A stretch of 60,296 nt of DNA from Burkholderia puraquae (lineage in GTDB: Bacteria > Pseudomonadota > Gammaproteobacteria > Burkholderiales > Burkholderiaceae), in the NCBI RefSeq assembly GCF_002099195.1, contig NZ_NBYX01000034.1, forward strand, positions 1 to 60,296, read 5' to 3'. Below are positions 52,518 through 60,296 of this stretch, piece after piece. Numbering within the stretch: position 1 is the stretch's first letter; each line of letters opens with the position of its first letter. The notes beneath the pieces were generated by a model that worked only from the letters and a program-made list of their open reading frames with translations, had not been told where the DNA came from and did not search any database. A program made the translations under genes and the position numbers.

Positions 52518-53602
52518 TGGAGCGCACCCTGGGCCGGGAATGTGCATTCGCGGCCACGCACGCTGCAGTGGCGGCCTGCGATCCGCTGCAGGCCCGCTCG
52601 CTCGTTCTGCAACTGCCGGGCCTGAACCGTGAAAAGGATGTGCCCGGCATCGTCGGCCTGTTGCGCGAGTTTCTCCCGGCGCGCGGCGTGCCCTCCGGCT
52701 GGGGCTTCGTCGAGGCCGCCGCCGCGATGCGGGACATCGGGTTCTTCCTGGGCTCGCTCAAGCGGCACGGACACGAGCCCACGGACGTGGTGCCCGGGCT
52801 CGAGCCGGTGCTGCTCGACCTGGCGCGTGCGACCGGCCTGCCGCCGCGCGAAACGCTCCTGCATGTGACGGTCTGGAACCCCGCGGCGGCCGACGCGCAG
52901 CGGAGCTACACAGGGCTCCCCGACGAAGCGCACCTGCTCGAGAGCGTGCGCATCTCGATGGCGGCCCTCGAGGCGGCCATCGCGCTGACCGTCGAGCTGT
53001 CCGACGTGCCCCTGCAGTCGCCCGCGTTCGCGCAAGGGTGCGACGAGCTGGCGGCCTATCTGCAGAAAATGGTCGAATCGATCGTTTACGCCTACCGCTT
53101 CATTTCGCTGCAGGTCTTCTACGACGAACTCCGCCCCTTCTACGAACCGATTCGAGTCGGGGGCCAGAGCTACCTCGGCCCCGGTGCCGTGGAAATGCCC
53201 CTCTTCGTGCTGGAGCACGTCCTGTGGGGCTCGCAATCGGACCACCAGGCGTATCGAGAATTCAAGGAGACGTACCTGCCCTACGTGCTTCCCGCGTTCC
53301 GGGCGGTCTACGCCCGGTTCGCCGGGGAGCCGGCGCTCGTCGACCGCGCGCTCGGCGAGGCGCAAGCGGCCCGCGCGCGGGGCGAGCCCGTCGGGGCCGG
53401 GTTGGCGGCCCTCGACCGGGTCTTCGAGATCCTGCTGCGTTTCCGGGCGCCGCACCTCAAATTGGCGGAGCGGGCGTACGAAGTCGGGCGAAGCGGCCCG
53501 ACAATCGGCAGCGGGGGGTATGCGCCCAGCATGCTCGGCGATCTACTCACGCTCACGCGCGCCGCGCGGTCCCGCCTCCGCGCCGCGCTCGACGAATCCT
53601 GA
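52517..53602 (+). CDS. prnB: Monodechloroaminopyrrolnitrin synthase PrnB
   Basis: A 361-residue heme enzyme of the indoleamine/tryptophan dioxygenase superfamily, identical in length to known PrnB. Recognised stretches are LQLPGLNREKDVPGIVGLL, WGFVEAAAAMRDIGFFLGSL, VEMPLFVLEHVLWGSQSDH and SGGYAPSMLGDLLTL-like end. It rearranges 7-chlorotryptophan to monodechloroaminopyrrolnitrin. The GTG start at 52517 overlaps the prnA stop (TAGTG), so translation is coupled. Confidence 0.97.
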   Translation: MERTLGRECAFAATHAAVAACDPLQARSLVLQLPGLNREKDVPGIVGLLREFLPARGVPSGWGFVEAAAAMRDIGFFLGSLKRHGHEPTDVVPGLEPVLLDLARATGLPPRETLLHVTVWNPAAADAQRSYTGLPDEAHLLESVRISMAALEAAIALTVELSDVPLQSPAFAQGCDELAAYLQKMVESIVYAYRFISLQVFYDELRPFYEPIRVGGQSYLGPGAVEMPLFVLEHVLWGSQSDHQAYREFKETYLPYVLPAFRAVYARFAGEPALVDRALGEAQAARARGEPVGAGLAALDRVFEILLRFRAPHLKLAERAYEVGRSGPTIGSGGYAPSMLGDLLTLTRAARSRLRAALDES

Positions 53603-53646
53603 CGCGCACAACCACGTGTTCCATCTCACCAGGAGAGCTAGCCCCC

Positions 53647-55347
53647 ATGACTCAGCAGAGCCCCGCGAACGGGCGCGATAGCAACCACTTCGACGTGATC
53701 ATCCTCGGCTCGGGCATGTCCGGCACCCAGATGGGGGCCATCCTGGCCAAACAACGGTTTCGCGTGCTGATCATCGAGGAGTCGTCGCACCCGCGGTTCA
53801 CGATCGGCGAATCGTCGATCCCCGAGACGTCTCTCATGAACCGCATCATCGCCGATCGTTACGGCATTCCGGAGCTCGACCACATCACGTCGTTCTATGC
53901 GACGCAGCGTTACGTCGCGTCGAGCACGGGCATCAAGCGCAACTTCGGCTTCGTGTTCCACAAGCCCGGCCAGGAGCACGACCCGAAGGAGTTCACGCAG
54001 TGCGTCATTCCCGAGCTGCCGTGGGGGCCGGAAAGCCATTATTACCGGCAGGACGTCGACGCCTACCTGTTGCAAGCCGCCATCAAATACGGCTGCACGG
54101 TCCGCCAGCGGACGAGCGTGACCGAATACCACGCCGACAAGGACGGCGTCGCGGTGACCACCGCCCAGGGCGATCGGTTCACCGGCCGCTACATGATCGA
54201 CTGCGGAGGCCCCCGCGCGCCGCTCGCGACCAAGTTCGGGCTCCGCGAAGAGCCGTGTCGCTTCAAGACGCACTCGCGCAGCCTCTACACGCACATGCTC
54301 GGGGTGAAGCCGTTCGACGACATCTTCAAGGTCAAGGGGCAGCGCTGGCGCTGGCACGAGGGGACCTTGCACCACATGTTCGAGGGCGGCTGGCTCTGGG
54401 TGATTCCGTTCAACAACCACCCGCGGTCGACCAACAACCTGGTGAGCGTCGGCCTGCAGCTCGACCCGCGTATCTACCCGAAAACGGACATCTCCGCGCA
54501 GCAGGAATTCGACGAGTTCCTCGCGCGGTTCCCGAGCATCGGCGCGCAGTTCCGGGACGCCGTGCCGGTGCGCGACTGGGTCAAGACCGACCGCCTGCAG
54601 TTCTCGTCGAGCGCGTGCGTTGGCGACCGCTACTGCCTGATGCTGCACGCGAACGGGTTCATCGATCCGCTCTTCTCCCGGGGGCTCGAGAACACCGCGG
54701 TGACCATCCACGCGCTCGCGGCGCGCCTCATCAAGGCGCTGCGCGACGACGACTTCTCCCCCGAGCGCTTCGAGTACATCGAGCGCCTGCAGCAGAAGCT
54801 TCTGGACCACAACGACGACTTCGTCAGCTGCTGCTACACGGCATTCAAGGACTTCCGGCTGTGGGACGCATTCCACAGGCTATGGGCGGTCGGCACGATT
54901 CTCGGGCAGTTCCGGCTCGTGCAAGCCCACGCGAGGTTCCGCGCGTCGCGCGACGAGGGCGACCTCGATCACCTCGACAACGACCCGCCGTACCTCGGGT
55001 ACCTGTGCGCCGACATGGAGGAGTACTACCAGTTGTTCAACGACGCCAAAGCCGAGGTCGAGGCCGTGAGCGCCGGGCGCAAGCCGGCCGGGGAGGCCGC
55101 GGCGCGGATTCACGCCCTCATCGACGAACGAGACTTCGCCAAGCCGATGTTCGGCTTCGGGTACTGCATCACGGGGGAAAAACCGCAGCTCAACAACTCG
55201 AAGTACAGCCTGCTGCCGGCGATGAAGCTGATGTACTGGACGCAAACCAGCGCACCGGCAGAGGTGAAAAAGTACTTCGACTACAACCCGATGTTCGCGC
55301 TGCTCAGGGCGTACATCACGACCCGCATCGGCCTGGCGCTGAAGTAG
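53647..55347 (+). CDS. prnC: Monodechloroaminopyrrolnitrin halogenase PrnC
   Basis: A 566-residue flavin-dependent halogenase with the FAD motif GSGMSGTQMGAILAKQ, HPRFTIGESSIPETS, WLWVIPFNNHPRS, and FIDPLFSRGLENTAVT. It chlorinates the pyrrole ring at C3 to form aminopyrrolnitrin. It follows prnB by 44 bases with AGGAGAGC upstream of the start. Like PrnA it needs reduced FAD, but no flavin reductase gene lies beside the cluster in this window. Confidence 0.98.
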   Translation: MTQQSPANGRDSNHFDVIILGSGMSGTQMGAILAKQRFRVLIIEESSHPRFTIGESSIPETSLMNRIIADRYGIPELDHITSFYATQRYVASSTGIKRNFGFVFHKPGQEHDPKEFTQCVIPELPWGPESHYYRQDVDAYLLQAAIKYGCTVRQRTSVTEYHADKDGVAVTTAQGDRFTGRYMIDCGGPRAPLATKFGLREEPCRFKTHSRSLYTHMLGVKPFDDIFKVKGQRWRWHEGTLHHMFEGGWLWVIPFNNHPRSTNNLVSVGLQLDPRIYPKTDISAQQEFDEFLARFPSIGAQFRDAVPVRDWVKTDRLQFSSSACVGDRYCLMLHANGFIDPLFSRGLENTAVTIHALAARLIKALRDDDFSPERFEYIERLQQKLLDHNDDFVSCCYTAFKDFRLWDAFHRLWAVGTILGQFRLVQAHARFRASRDEGDLDHLDNDPPYLGYLCADMEEYYQLFNDAKAEVEAVSAGRKPAGEAAARIHALIDERDFAKPMFGFGYCITGEKPQLNNSKYSLLPAMKLMYWTQTSAPAEVKKYFDYNPMFALLRAYITTRIGLALK

Positions 55348-55370
55348 TCGGCCGACGACGACACAAGACG

Positions 55371-56486
55371 ATGGACGACATTCAATTCGATCAAGCGAGC
55401 GTCAAGGAGCCTCCGCAGGCGGCGTACGACGCGACCACGCGCGTGGCGGCGAGCTGGTACGTCGCGATGCGCTCGGACGACCTCAAGGACAAGCCGGCGG
55501 AGTTGACGCTCTTCGGCCGTCCGTGCGTGGCGTGGCGCGGCACGACGGGGCGGGCCGTGGTGATGGACCGCCACTGCGCGCACCTCGGCGCGAACCTGGC
55601 CGACGGGCAGATCAAGGACGGGTGCATCCAGTGCCCGTTTCACCACTGGCGGTACGACGAGCAGGGCCAGTGTGTTCACATCCCCGGCCACAGCCAGGCG
55701 GTGAGCCGGCTGGAGCCCGTCCCGCGCGGGGCGCGCCAGCCGACGTTGGTCACCGCCGAGCGATACGGCTACGTGTGGGTCTGGTACGGCTCGCCGCAGC
55801 CGTTGCACCCGCTGCCCGACATCGCCGCGGCCGACGTCGACAACGGCGACTTCATGCACCTGCACTTCGCGTTCGAGACGACGACGGCGGTCTTGCGGAT
55901 CGTCGAGAACTTCTACGACGCGCAGCACGCGACGCCCGTGCACGCGCTCCCGATCTCGGCCTTCGAGCTCAAGCTGTTCGACGATTGGCGCCCGTGGCCG
56001 GAGGTCGAGCCGCTGGCCCGGGCGGGTGCGTGGTTCGGTGCCGGGATCGACTTCACCGTGAACCGGTACTTCGGGCCCCTCGGCATGCTGTCGCGCGCGC
56101 TCGGCATGGACATGTCGCAGATGAACCTGCACTTCGACGGCTACCCCGGCGGGTGCGTCATGACCGTCGCCCTGGACGGAGACGTCAAATACAAGCTGCT
56201 CCAGTGTGTGACGCCGGTGAGCGACGGCAAGAACGTGATGCACATGCTCATCTCGATCAAGAAGGTGGGCGGCGCCCTGCGCCGCGCGACCGACTTCGTG
56301 CTGTTCGGGCTCCAGACCAGGCAGGCCGCGGGGTATGACGTCAAAATCTGGAACGGGATGAAGCCGGACGGCGGCGGCGCGTACAGCAAGTACGACAAGC
56401 TCGTGCTCAAGTACCGCGCGTTCTATCGGAGCTGGGTCGACCGCGTCGCCGCAAGTGAGCGGCAATCCGTGAGTCGGCGGCCCTAG
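55371..56486 (+). CDS. prnD: Aminopyrrolnitrin oxygenase PrnD
   Basis: A 371-residue Rieske oxygenase that oxidises the amino group of aminopyrrolnitrin to the nitro group of pyrrolnitrin. Rieske ligands are Cys69/His71 (CAHLGANL) and Cys88/His91 (CPFHHWRY), and the mononuclear iron region is ENFYDAQHATPVH. It is 23 bases after prnC. The end (ASERQSVSRRP) is a few residues longer than the classical 363-residue PrnD, a small lineage difference. Confidence 0.98.
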   Translation: MDDIQFDQASVKEPPQAAYDATTRVAASWYVAMRSDDLKDKPAELTLFGRPCVAWRGTTGRAVVMDRHCAHLGANLADGQIKDGCIQCPFHHWRYDEQGQCVHIPGHSQAVSRLEPVPRGARQPTLVTAERYGYVWVWYGSPQPLHPLPDIAAADVDNGDFMHLHFAFETTTAVLRIVENFYDAQHATPVHALPISAFELKLFDDWRPWPEVEPLARAGAWFGAGIDFTVNRYFGPLGMLSRALGMDMSQMNLHFDGYPGGCVMTVALDGDVKYKLLQCVTPVSDGKNVMHMLISIKKVGGALRRATDFVLFGLQTRQAAGYDVKIWNGMKPDGGGAYSKYDKLVLKYRAFYRSWVDRVAASERQSVSRRP

Positions 56487-56740
56487 CCGAGCCGGTCCCG
56501 GCGGCGTCGTTCCGTCCGGCGCTCGCGAACATTGACGCTGAACGGGCGGTCGTCTGCATCGCCGGACGCGATGCCGCCATCGTGCAACAGGTTGTCGGGC
56601 CGTTGCCGGCGTCATGCTTGCGCGCGCGTCACGCGCGCGACGACGAGCGAACGATCGAAAGCCAGGTGCGGCAATGCGGACGAGCACGGGAACACCGTGC
56701 CGATGCCGGCTGCGATCAGCGAGCCGGCATCGGCAACGCG
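56487..56740. other. Gap between prnD and the GH3 gene
   Basis: A 254-base convergent intergenic region. It contains a GC palindrome CGCGCGCGT-C-ACGCGCGCG (56621-56639), but no typical terminator with T-run and no recognisable flavin reductase gene. Confidence 0.35.
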
Positions 56741-58756
56741 TCAATACGTCAGGCCATATCCGAACGGATACAACGGATGCGCGGTGTCGTGCGGCACGTC
56801 TTCCCGCTGTGCCGCGACTTCCGCCATCGACGACGGCAACTCGAACGGCAGCTTCCCTTGCGGTTGCCCCTTCCCTGTCAGCACGTCGAACAGTGCGGCA
56901 TCGGTCACGCCGAAATTGGCGAGGATCGCGGTGGCCTTGTCCTGAACGTTGGTCAGGATCGCGGGGCGATCCATGTAAACCGAGACGATCGATTGTGGGG
57001 CAAGCGCGGCCTGCTTGATTGCCTCGTAGTCCGCATTGCCGTCGACGAACGCGAGACTGCCTTCATGCTGCATCGAGCCGAACATGTAGTTCGGATGCAG
57101 CGTTTCATATGGCGTGCTCACGCGGAGAATCGCAACGTCCGCAGCTTGCGGCGTATCGACGACCTGATAACCATAACCCCGTGCGACCGCGGGATCGATC
57201 CCGTACAGCCAGACCTTCTTGCCGGGCGCCGTCATCGGCAGCAGCTTGCCGTTGTTTTGCAGCAGAACCATCGAGCGGCGCTGGGCGTCGAGTGCCTGAG
57301 CCTGGAAGTCGGCGTTGCCGACGATCTTGCCGGCCGCGCCTGCATCGACATACGGATGGTCGAACAAGCCTTGCTGGAATTTCTGCAGCAGGACGCGATA
57401 GGCCGATTCCGACAGACGGTCTTCCGGCAACTGTCCGCGGTTGACGGCTTCGATGAGGTCGCTCGGATCGTCGTCTCCGCCGAACTGGTCGATGCCCGCA
57501 TTGACCGCTCGCACGAAACGCTGCACGCGGGTGGCGCCTTCCATCCCCCAGGGCATGCCCAGCCCGACGAACGACGGGGATCCCGACGACACGCCGTTGA
57601 GGCAATTCGCGTCGCAGTCGTCGGCGATCAGCCAGTCGGACACGATCACGCCCTTGAAGCCGTATTTCCCGCGCAGCAAGTCGGTCAGCAACGCCTTGTC
57701 GTAAGCCCCGCCGACGGGCTCCAGCGTGATGCCGTCGACCGTTACCGTCGTGTCCGGTTCGGAATAGGTCGGCATGACCGAGCCGACGTTGGCGGCGAAC
57801 GCGCCTTCGAACGGCTTCAGGTGATAGGCAAAATTGTTGCCCGGATAGGTCGCATGGCGACCGTAGTAATTGTGGCTGTCGAACCCGAGTTTCTGCGCGC
57901 CATATCCGGCCCAGTGCTTGACGACGGCGATGACGCTATTGGCCTGAATGCCGTTGCTGCCGCCCTGAAAGCCTTCGATATAGGCCTGAACCTGCGTGCG
58001 CGCGAGATCGGCGTCTTCACCGAAAGTGCCGTTGATGCGTGACCAGCGCGGCTCGGTCGCCAGATCGGCTTGCGGCGAAAGCGCTTCGGTCATGCCGACC
58101 GCGCGATATTCCTGGCGCGCGATATCGCCGAATTTTCGCGTGAGTGCCGCGTCGCCGATCGCGGCGAAACCGAGCGTTTCGGGCCACTGGGAGAAACCGC
58201 TGCCCCCTGCGCTTGCGCCGAGCGTGTACTGGAAATGGTTGCGCGGGTCCGAACTGATCGACACCGGGATGCCGAGCCGGGACTGCTCCGCCAGCGTCTG
58301 AATCTGGTTGTATTGGTCGGCCATGGTGTGTGCATCGGCACTCATGCGCGTGATGTAGGTGCTGATGCTCCGCTGATTGATGAGCATCTTGAGTGCCGCC
58401 AGATCGTAAGCGGAGCCGGTGCCTGAACCGGTCGTGTCGTTCAGCACGGGTGCGGTGCCGTGCATCATCAGGCCGGCTTTCTCGGCCAGCGTGAGGCGGC
58501 CGACCAGGTCCCGCGCACGCACTTCGGCACTCAGTCGCCAGTCTTCGTACGGGGCGAGCTGACCGTTCTTGTCCATGTCCTTGAACTTCAGGCCGTCTTG
58601 GGTGATCACGTTCAAAGTCGTATAGCCGAAGTCCTGTTGAGTAACGGACGTGGAAGGCGAGTCGACGCCGCCGCAGGCAAACAGCCCCAGGGTGAGCGCG
58701 GTGCCCGACGCGGTCAATGCCGACCGGCGCATGGCCGATCTCGTGAAGCGCTGCAT
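56741..58756 (-). CDS. Glycoside hydrolase family 3 lipoprotein (beta-glucosidase-like)
   Basis: A 671-residue exported protein. The lipoprotein signal has the lipobox LFAC (about residues 25-28). GH3 features follow: RLTLAEKAGLMMHG, VSISSDPRNHFQYT, AVVKHWAGYGAQ, the nucleophile aspartate in GVIVSDWLI, and the C-terminal YPFGYGLTY. GH3 enzymes cleave beta-glucosides or related glycosides; the exact sugar is not predictable. AGGAGAC precedes ATG 58756. It is convergent with prnD and followed on the same strand by no partner gene. Confidence 0.9.
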   Translation of the reverse strand: MQRFTRSAMRRSALTASGTALTLGLFACGGVDSPSTSVTQQDFGYTTLNVITQDGLKFKDMDKNGQLAPYEDWRLSAEVRARDLVGRLTLAEKAGLMMHGTAPVLNDTTGSGTGSAYDLAALKMLINQRSISTYITRMSADAHTMADQYNQIQTLAEQSRLGIPVSISSDPRNHFQYTLGASAGGSGFSQWPETLGFAAIGDAALTRKFGDIARQEYRAVGMTEALSPQADLATEPRWSRINGTFGEDADLARTQVQAYIEGFQGGSNGIQANSVIAVVKHWAGYGAQKLGFDSHNYYGRHATYPGNNFAYHLKPFEGAFAANVGSVMPTYSEPDTTVTVDGITLEPVGGAYDKALLTDLLRGKYGFKGVIVSDWLIADDCDANCLNGVSSGSPSFVGLGMPWGMEGATRVQRFVRAVNAGIDQFGGDDDPSDLIEAVNRGQLPEDRLSESAYRVLLQKFQQGLFDHPYVDAGAAGKIVGNADFQAQALDAQRRSMVLLQNNGKLLPMTAPGKKVWLYGIDPAVARGYGYQVVDTPQAADVAILRVSTPYETLHPNYMFGSMQHEGSLAFVDGNADYEAIKQAALAPQSIVSVYMDRPAILTNVQDKATAILANFGVTDAALFDVLTGKGQPQGKLPFELPSSMAEVAAQREDVPHDTAHPLYPFGYGLTY

Positions 58757-58888
58757 TCATGTCTCCTGAATCGGTTGTTTTAGGCGCGGCCGTGAAGCAT
58801 TACAAATAGCCGCTGGCCACTTTACCGATCTGTTTCAGGGGACGTTTTGCCGCCGGGTGCAGTTTTTGTCCCGACGGGGCACGATGTG

Positions 58889-59815
58889 TCAGGCAATGTG
58901 GCGTGCCGGGGTGTCAACGCAAGCAGGCGCGCCACCCGTGGCGCCCTTGCGCTCGTCCGCGATCCAGCCGCCGAACAGCTGGATCTTCTGCTGATGTTCG
59001 GCACCGTCCGGATACACGAAGTAATAGCCCATCCCGGTCGGCAACGAGATGTCGAACGGCATCACCAGCCGGTGCGCCGCCACGCATTCGTCCGCGAGCG
59101 TCCTGTCGCCGATCGCGACGCCGTAACCGTCGATCGCCGCGTGCGTCGCGAGATCCAGCGTTTCGAAGCTCAAGCCGCGCGTCGAGTCGACGTGCGGTGC
59201 GCCCGCATGGTCGAGCCACCGCTTCCAGTCCCGATGATCGCGCGTCGGATGCAGCAACGTATGACCGGCCAGGTCGTCGAGACGCGTGAGCGGCTGCCGG
59301 TCCGGCAGGCCCGGGGCACAGACCGGCGTGAGTCGTTCCTCGAACAAGGGGATCGCATGCATGTCGGGGCCGGCACCGGCAGCGTAGATCACCGCGGCGT
59401 CGAACGGTTCCATGCGGAAATCGACCTGATGATCCCAGGTTGTGGTGATCTGCACCTGGAGTTCGGGATGCTCGGCCTGGAACCGCATGATGCGCGGCAG
59501 CATCCACTGCATCATGCAGGTCGGCACCTTCAGTGCGAGCTCGGTACGCCTGCGCGAGAGGCGCATCGATACCTCCTCGATGCGCGCGAAGCTTTCGCGG
59601 ACCGTCGGCAACAGGAGTTCACCTTCGGCCGTCAGCGTCAGCCCCTTGGGCGTGCGCTTGAACAGCGCAAACTGATAGAAGCTCTCGAGCGCGAGGATTT
59701 GCCGGCTCACGGCGCCCTGGGTCAGGCACAGGTGCTCGGCGGCGCGCGTGAAGCTGCCGTGACGGGCAACGATGTCGAAGATCTGCAGCGCGTTGAGGGA
59801 AGGAAGTCGTTTCAT
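58889..59815 (-). CDS. LysR-family regulator (GcvA-like)
   Basis: A 308-residue LysR protein with SLNALQIFDIVARHGSFTRA, HLCLTQGAVSRQILALESF and LFKRTPKGLTLTAEGE in the DNA-binding part, the pattern of the GcvA/AmpR-like group. A type-2 periplasmic-binding-like domain follows. It lies between a GH3 gene and an amino acid ABC transporter ATPase, all on the minus strand. Its target is unclear; control of the GH3 gene or of the transporter is possible. Confidence 0.9.
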   Translation of the reverse strand: MKRLPSLNALQIFDIVARHGSFTRAAEHLCLTQGAVSRQILALESFYQFALFKRTPKGLTLTAEGELLLPTVRESFARIEEVSMRLSRRRTELALKVPTCMMQWMLPRIMRFQAEHPELQVQITTTWDHQVDFRMEPFDAAVIYAAGAGPDMHAIPLFEERLTPVCAPGLPDRQPLTRLDDLAGHTLLHPTRDHRDWKRWLDHAGAPHVDSTRGLSFETLDLATHAAIDGYGVAIGDRTLADECVAAHRLVMPFDISLPTGMGYYFVYPDGAEHQQKIQLFGGWIADERKGATGGAPACVDTPARHIA

Positions 59816-59891
59816 CGGGGCGGCAGGTTCCGGAAAAGGCGGCCGGCGGGGTGCGGCTCGCCGTGCGGCACGACAAGCGGTGGGGGATCGC

Positions 59892-60296
59892 TCAGTGCAG
59901 GATCTTCGCGAGGAAGTCCTTCGCGCGTTCCGATTTCGGATTCGAGAAGAAATCGTCCTTGCGGTCGTCCTCGACGATCGCGCCCTTGTCCATGAAGATC
60001 ACGCGATGGGCGACCTTCTTCGCGAAGCCCATCTCGTGCGTGACGACCATCATCGTCATCCCTTCCTGCGCGAGCTCGACCATCACGTCGAGCACTTCGT
60101 TGATCATCTCCGGATCGAGCGCGGACGTCGGCTCGTCGAACAGCATCGCGATCGGGTCCATCGACAGCGCACGCGCGATCGCGACGCGCTGCTGCTGGCC
60201 GCCCGACAACTGGCCCGGGAACTTGTGCGCATGCGCCTTCAGGCCGACGCGATCGAGCAGCTTCATGCCCTTGTCGTTCGCCTCGTCCTTGCCGCG
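59892..60296 (-). CDS. Polar amino acid ABC transporter ATP-binding protein, C-terminal part
   Basis: The last 134 residues of an ABC ATPase, running off the right edge. It has the signature LSGGQQQRVAIARAL, Walker B AMLFDEPTSALDPE, the H-loop MVVTHEMGFAKKVAHR and FMDKGAIVEDDRKDDFF. This is the GlnQ/GltL-type family energising glutamate, aspartate, arginine or similar uptake. Walker A lies outside the window. The partner permeases should be encoded beyond the window. Confidence 0.92.
   Translation of the reverse strand, partial: RGKDEANDKGMKLLDRVGLKAHAHKFPGQLSGGQQQRVAIARALSMDPIAMLFDEPTSALDPEMINEVLDVMVELAQEGMTMMVVTHEMGFAKKVAHRVIFMDKGAIVEDDRKDDFFSNPKSERAKDFLAKILH

Noticed and set aside
56621..56639. 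GC palindrome as terminator for prnD
   Set aside because: Alternating CG sequence with a one-base centre and no T-run; more likely a composition effect.
1..60296. tRNA, rRNA, CRISPR arrays or replication origins
   Set aside because: None seen: no cloverleaf-like gene, no regularly spaced direct repeats with spacers and no DnaA-box cluster were noticed by eye.

Overview
The window is high-GC DNA with strong G/C third-position preference and gene families typical of Burkholderia, most likely the Burkholderia cepacia complex. It carries a complete pyrrolnitrin cluster (prnABCD), a Burkholderia-type porin, and dense catabolic operons with single-gene regulators. The species cannot be fixed from the sequence alone.

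Layout. 1-1519: the end of an IS3-family element next to the N-terminal stub of a GNAT acetyltransferase, an NTF2-like protein and a small membrane protein. 1903-4880: aldehyde dehydrogenase and omega-aminotransferase pair. 5564-10394: AraC regulator divergent from an acyl-CoA synthetase / short-chain dehydrogenase / thiolase operon that ends in a clear hairpin terminator. 10503-22298: a near-complete pyrimidine salvage and reductive catabolic block: TetR regulator, N-carbamoyl hydrolase, PreT/PreA dihydropyrimidine dehydrogenase, NCS1 permease, dihydropyrimidinase, CNT nucleoside transporter, thymidine phosphorylase and cytidine deaminase. 22327-26930 (minus strand): a Rieske oxygenase, then a methionine-sulfoxide repair set (MsrB, DipZ-like thiol transporter, MsrA).

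27299-39145 is the most interesting region. An XRE regulator and a palindrome family (best copy GTCTAAATATTTAGAC) mark a regulon of porin, small unknown protein, MFS carrier, PyrK-like and class-1B DHOD-like proteins, M20 N-carbamoyl hydrolase, LOG-family protein, Rieske oxygenase, SLC13-type carrier and PDR-type reductase. I read it as an unassigned pathway for a cyclic amide such as an N-heterocycle, pyrimidine-like or hydantoin-like compound. 39555-45704 is a LysR-controlled cluster (beta-hydroxyacid dehydrogenase, aldehyde dehydrogenase, DUF3100 membrane protein, M20 amidohydrolase) with visibly different codon use, probably transferred.

45705-50900 is patchy and lower in GC: an orphan ArsN2-type acetyltransferase, a divergent LysR/SDR pair, a pirin remnant, a LysE exporter and long stretches with no recognisable gene. 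50901-56486 is prnABCD, which makes pyrrolnitrin from tryptophan. It is preceded by an A+T-rich leader with a CTG-N10-CAG element that fits a CepR-type quorum-sensing box. The window closes with a GH3 lipoprotein, a LysR regulator and the C-terminal part of a polar amino acid ABC transporter ATPase.
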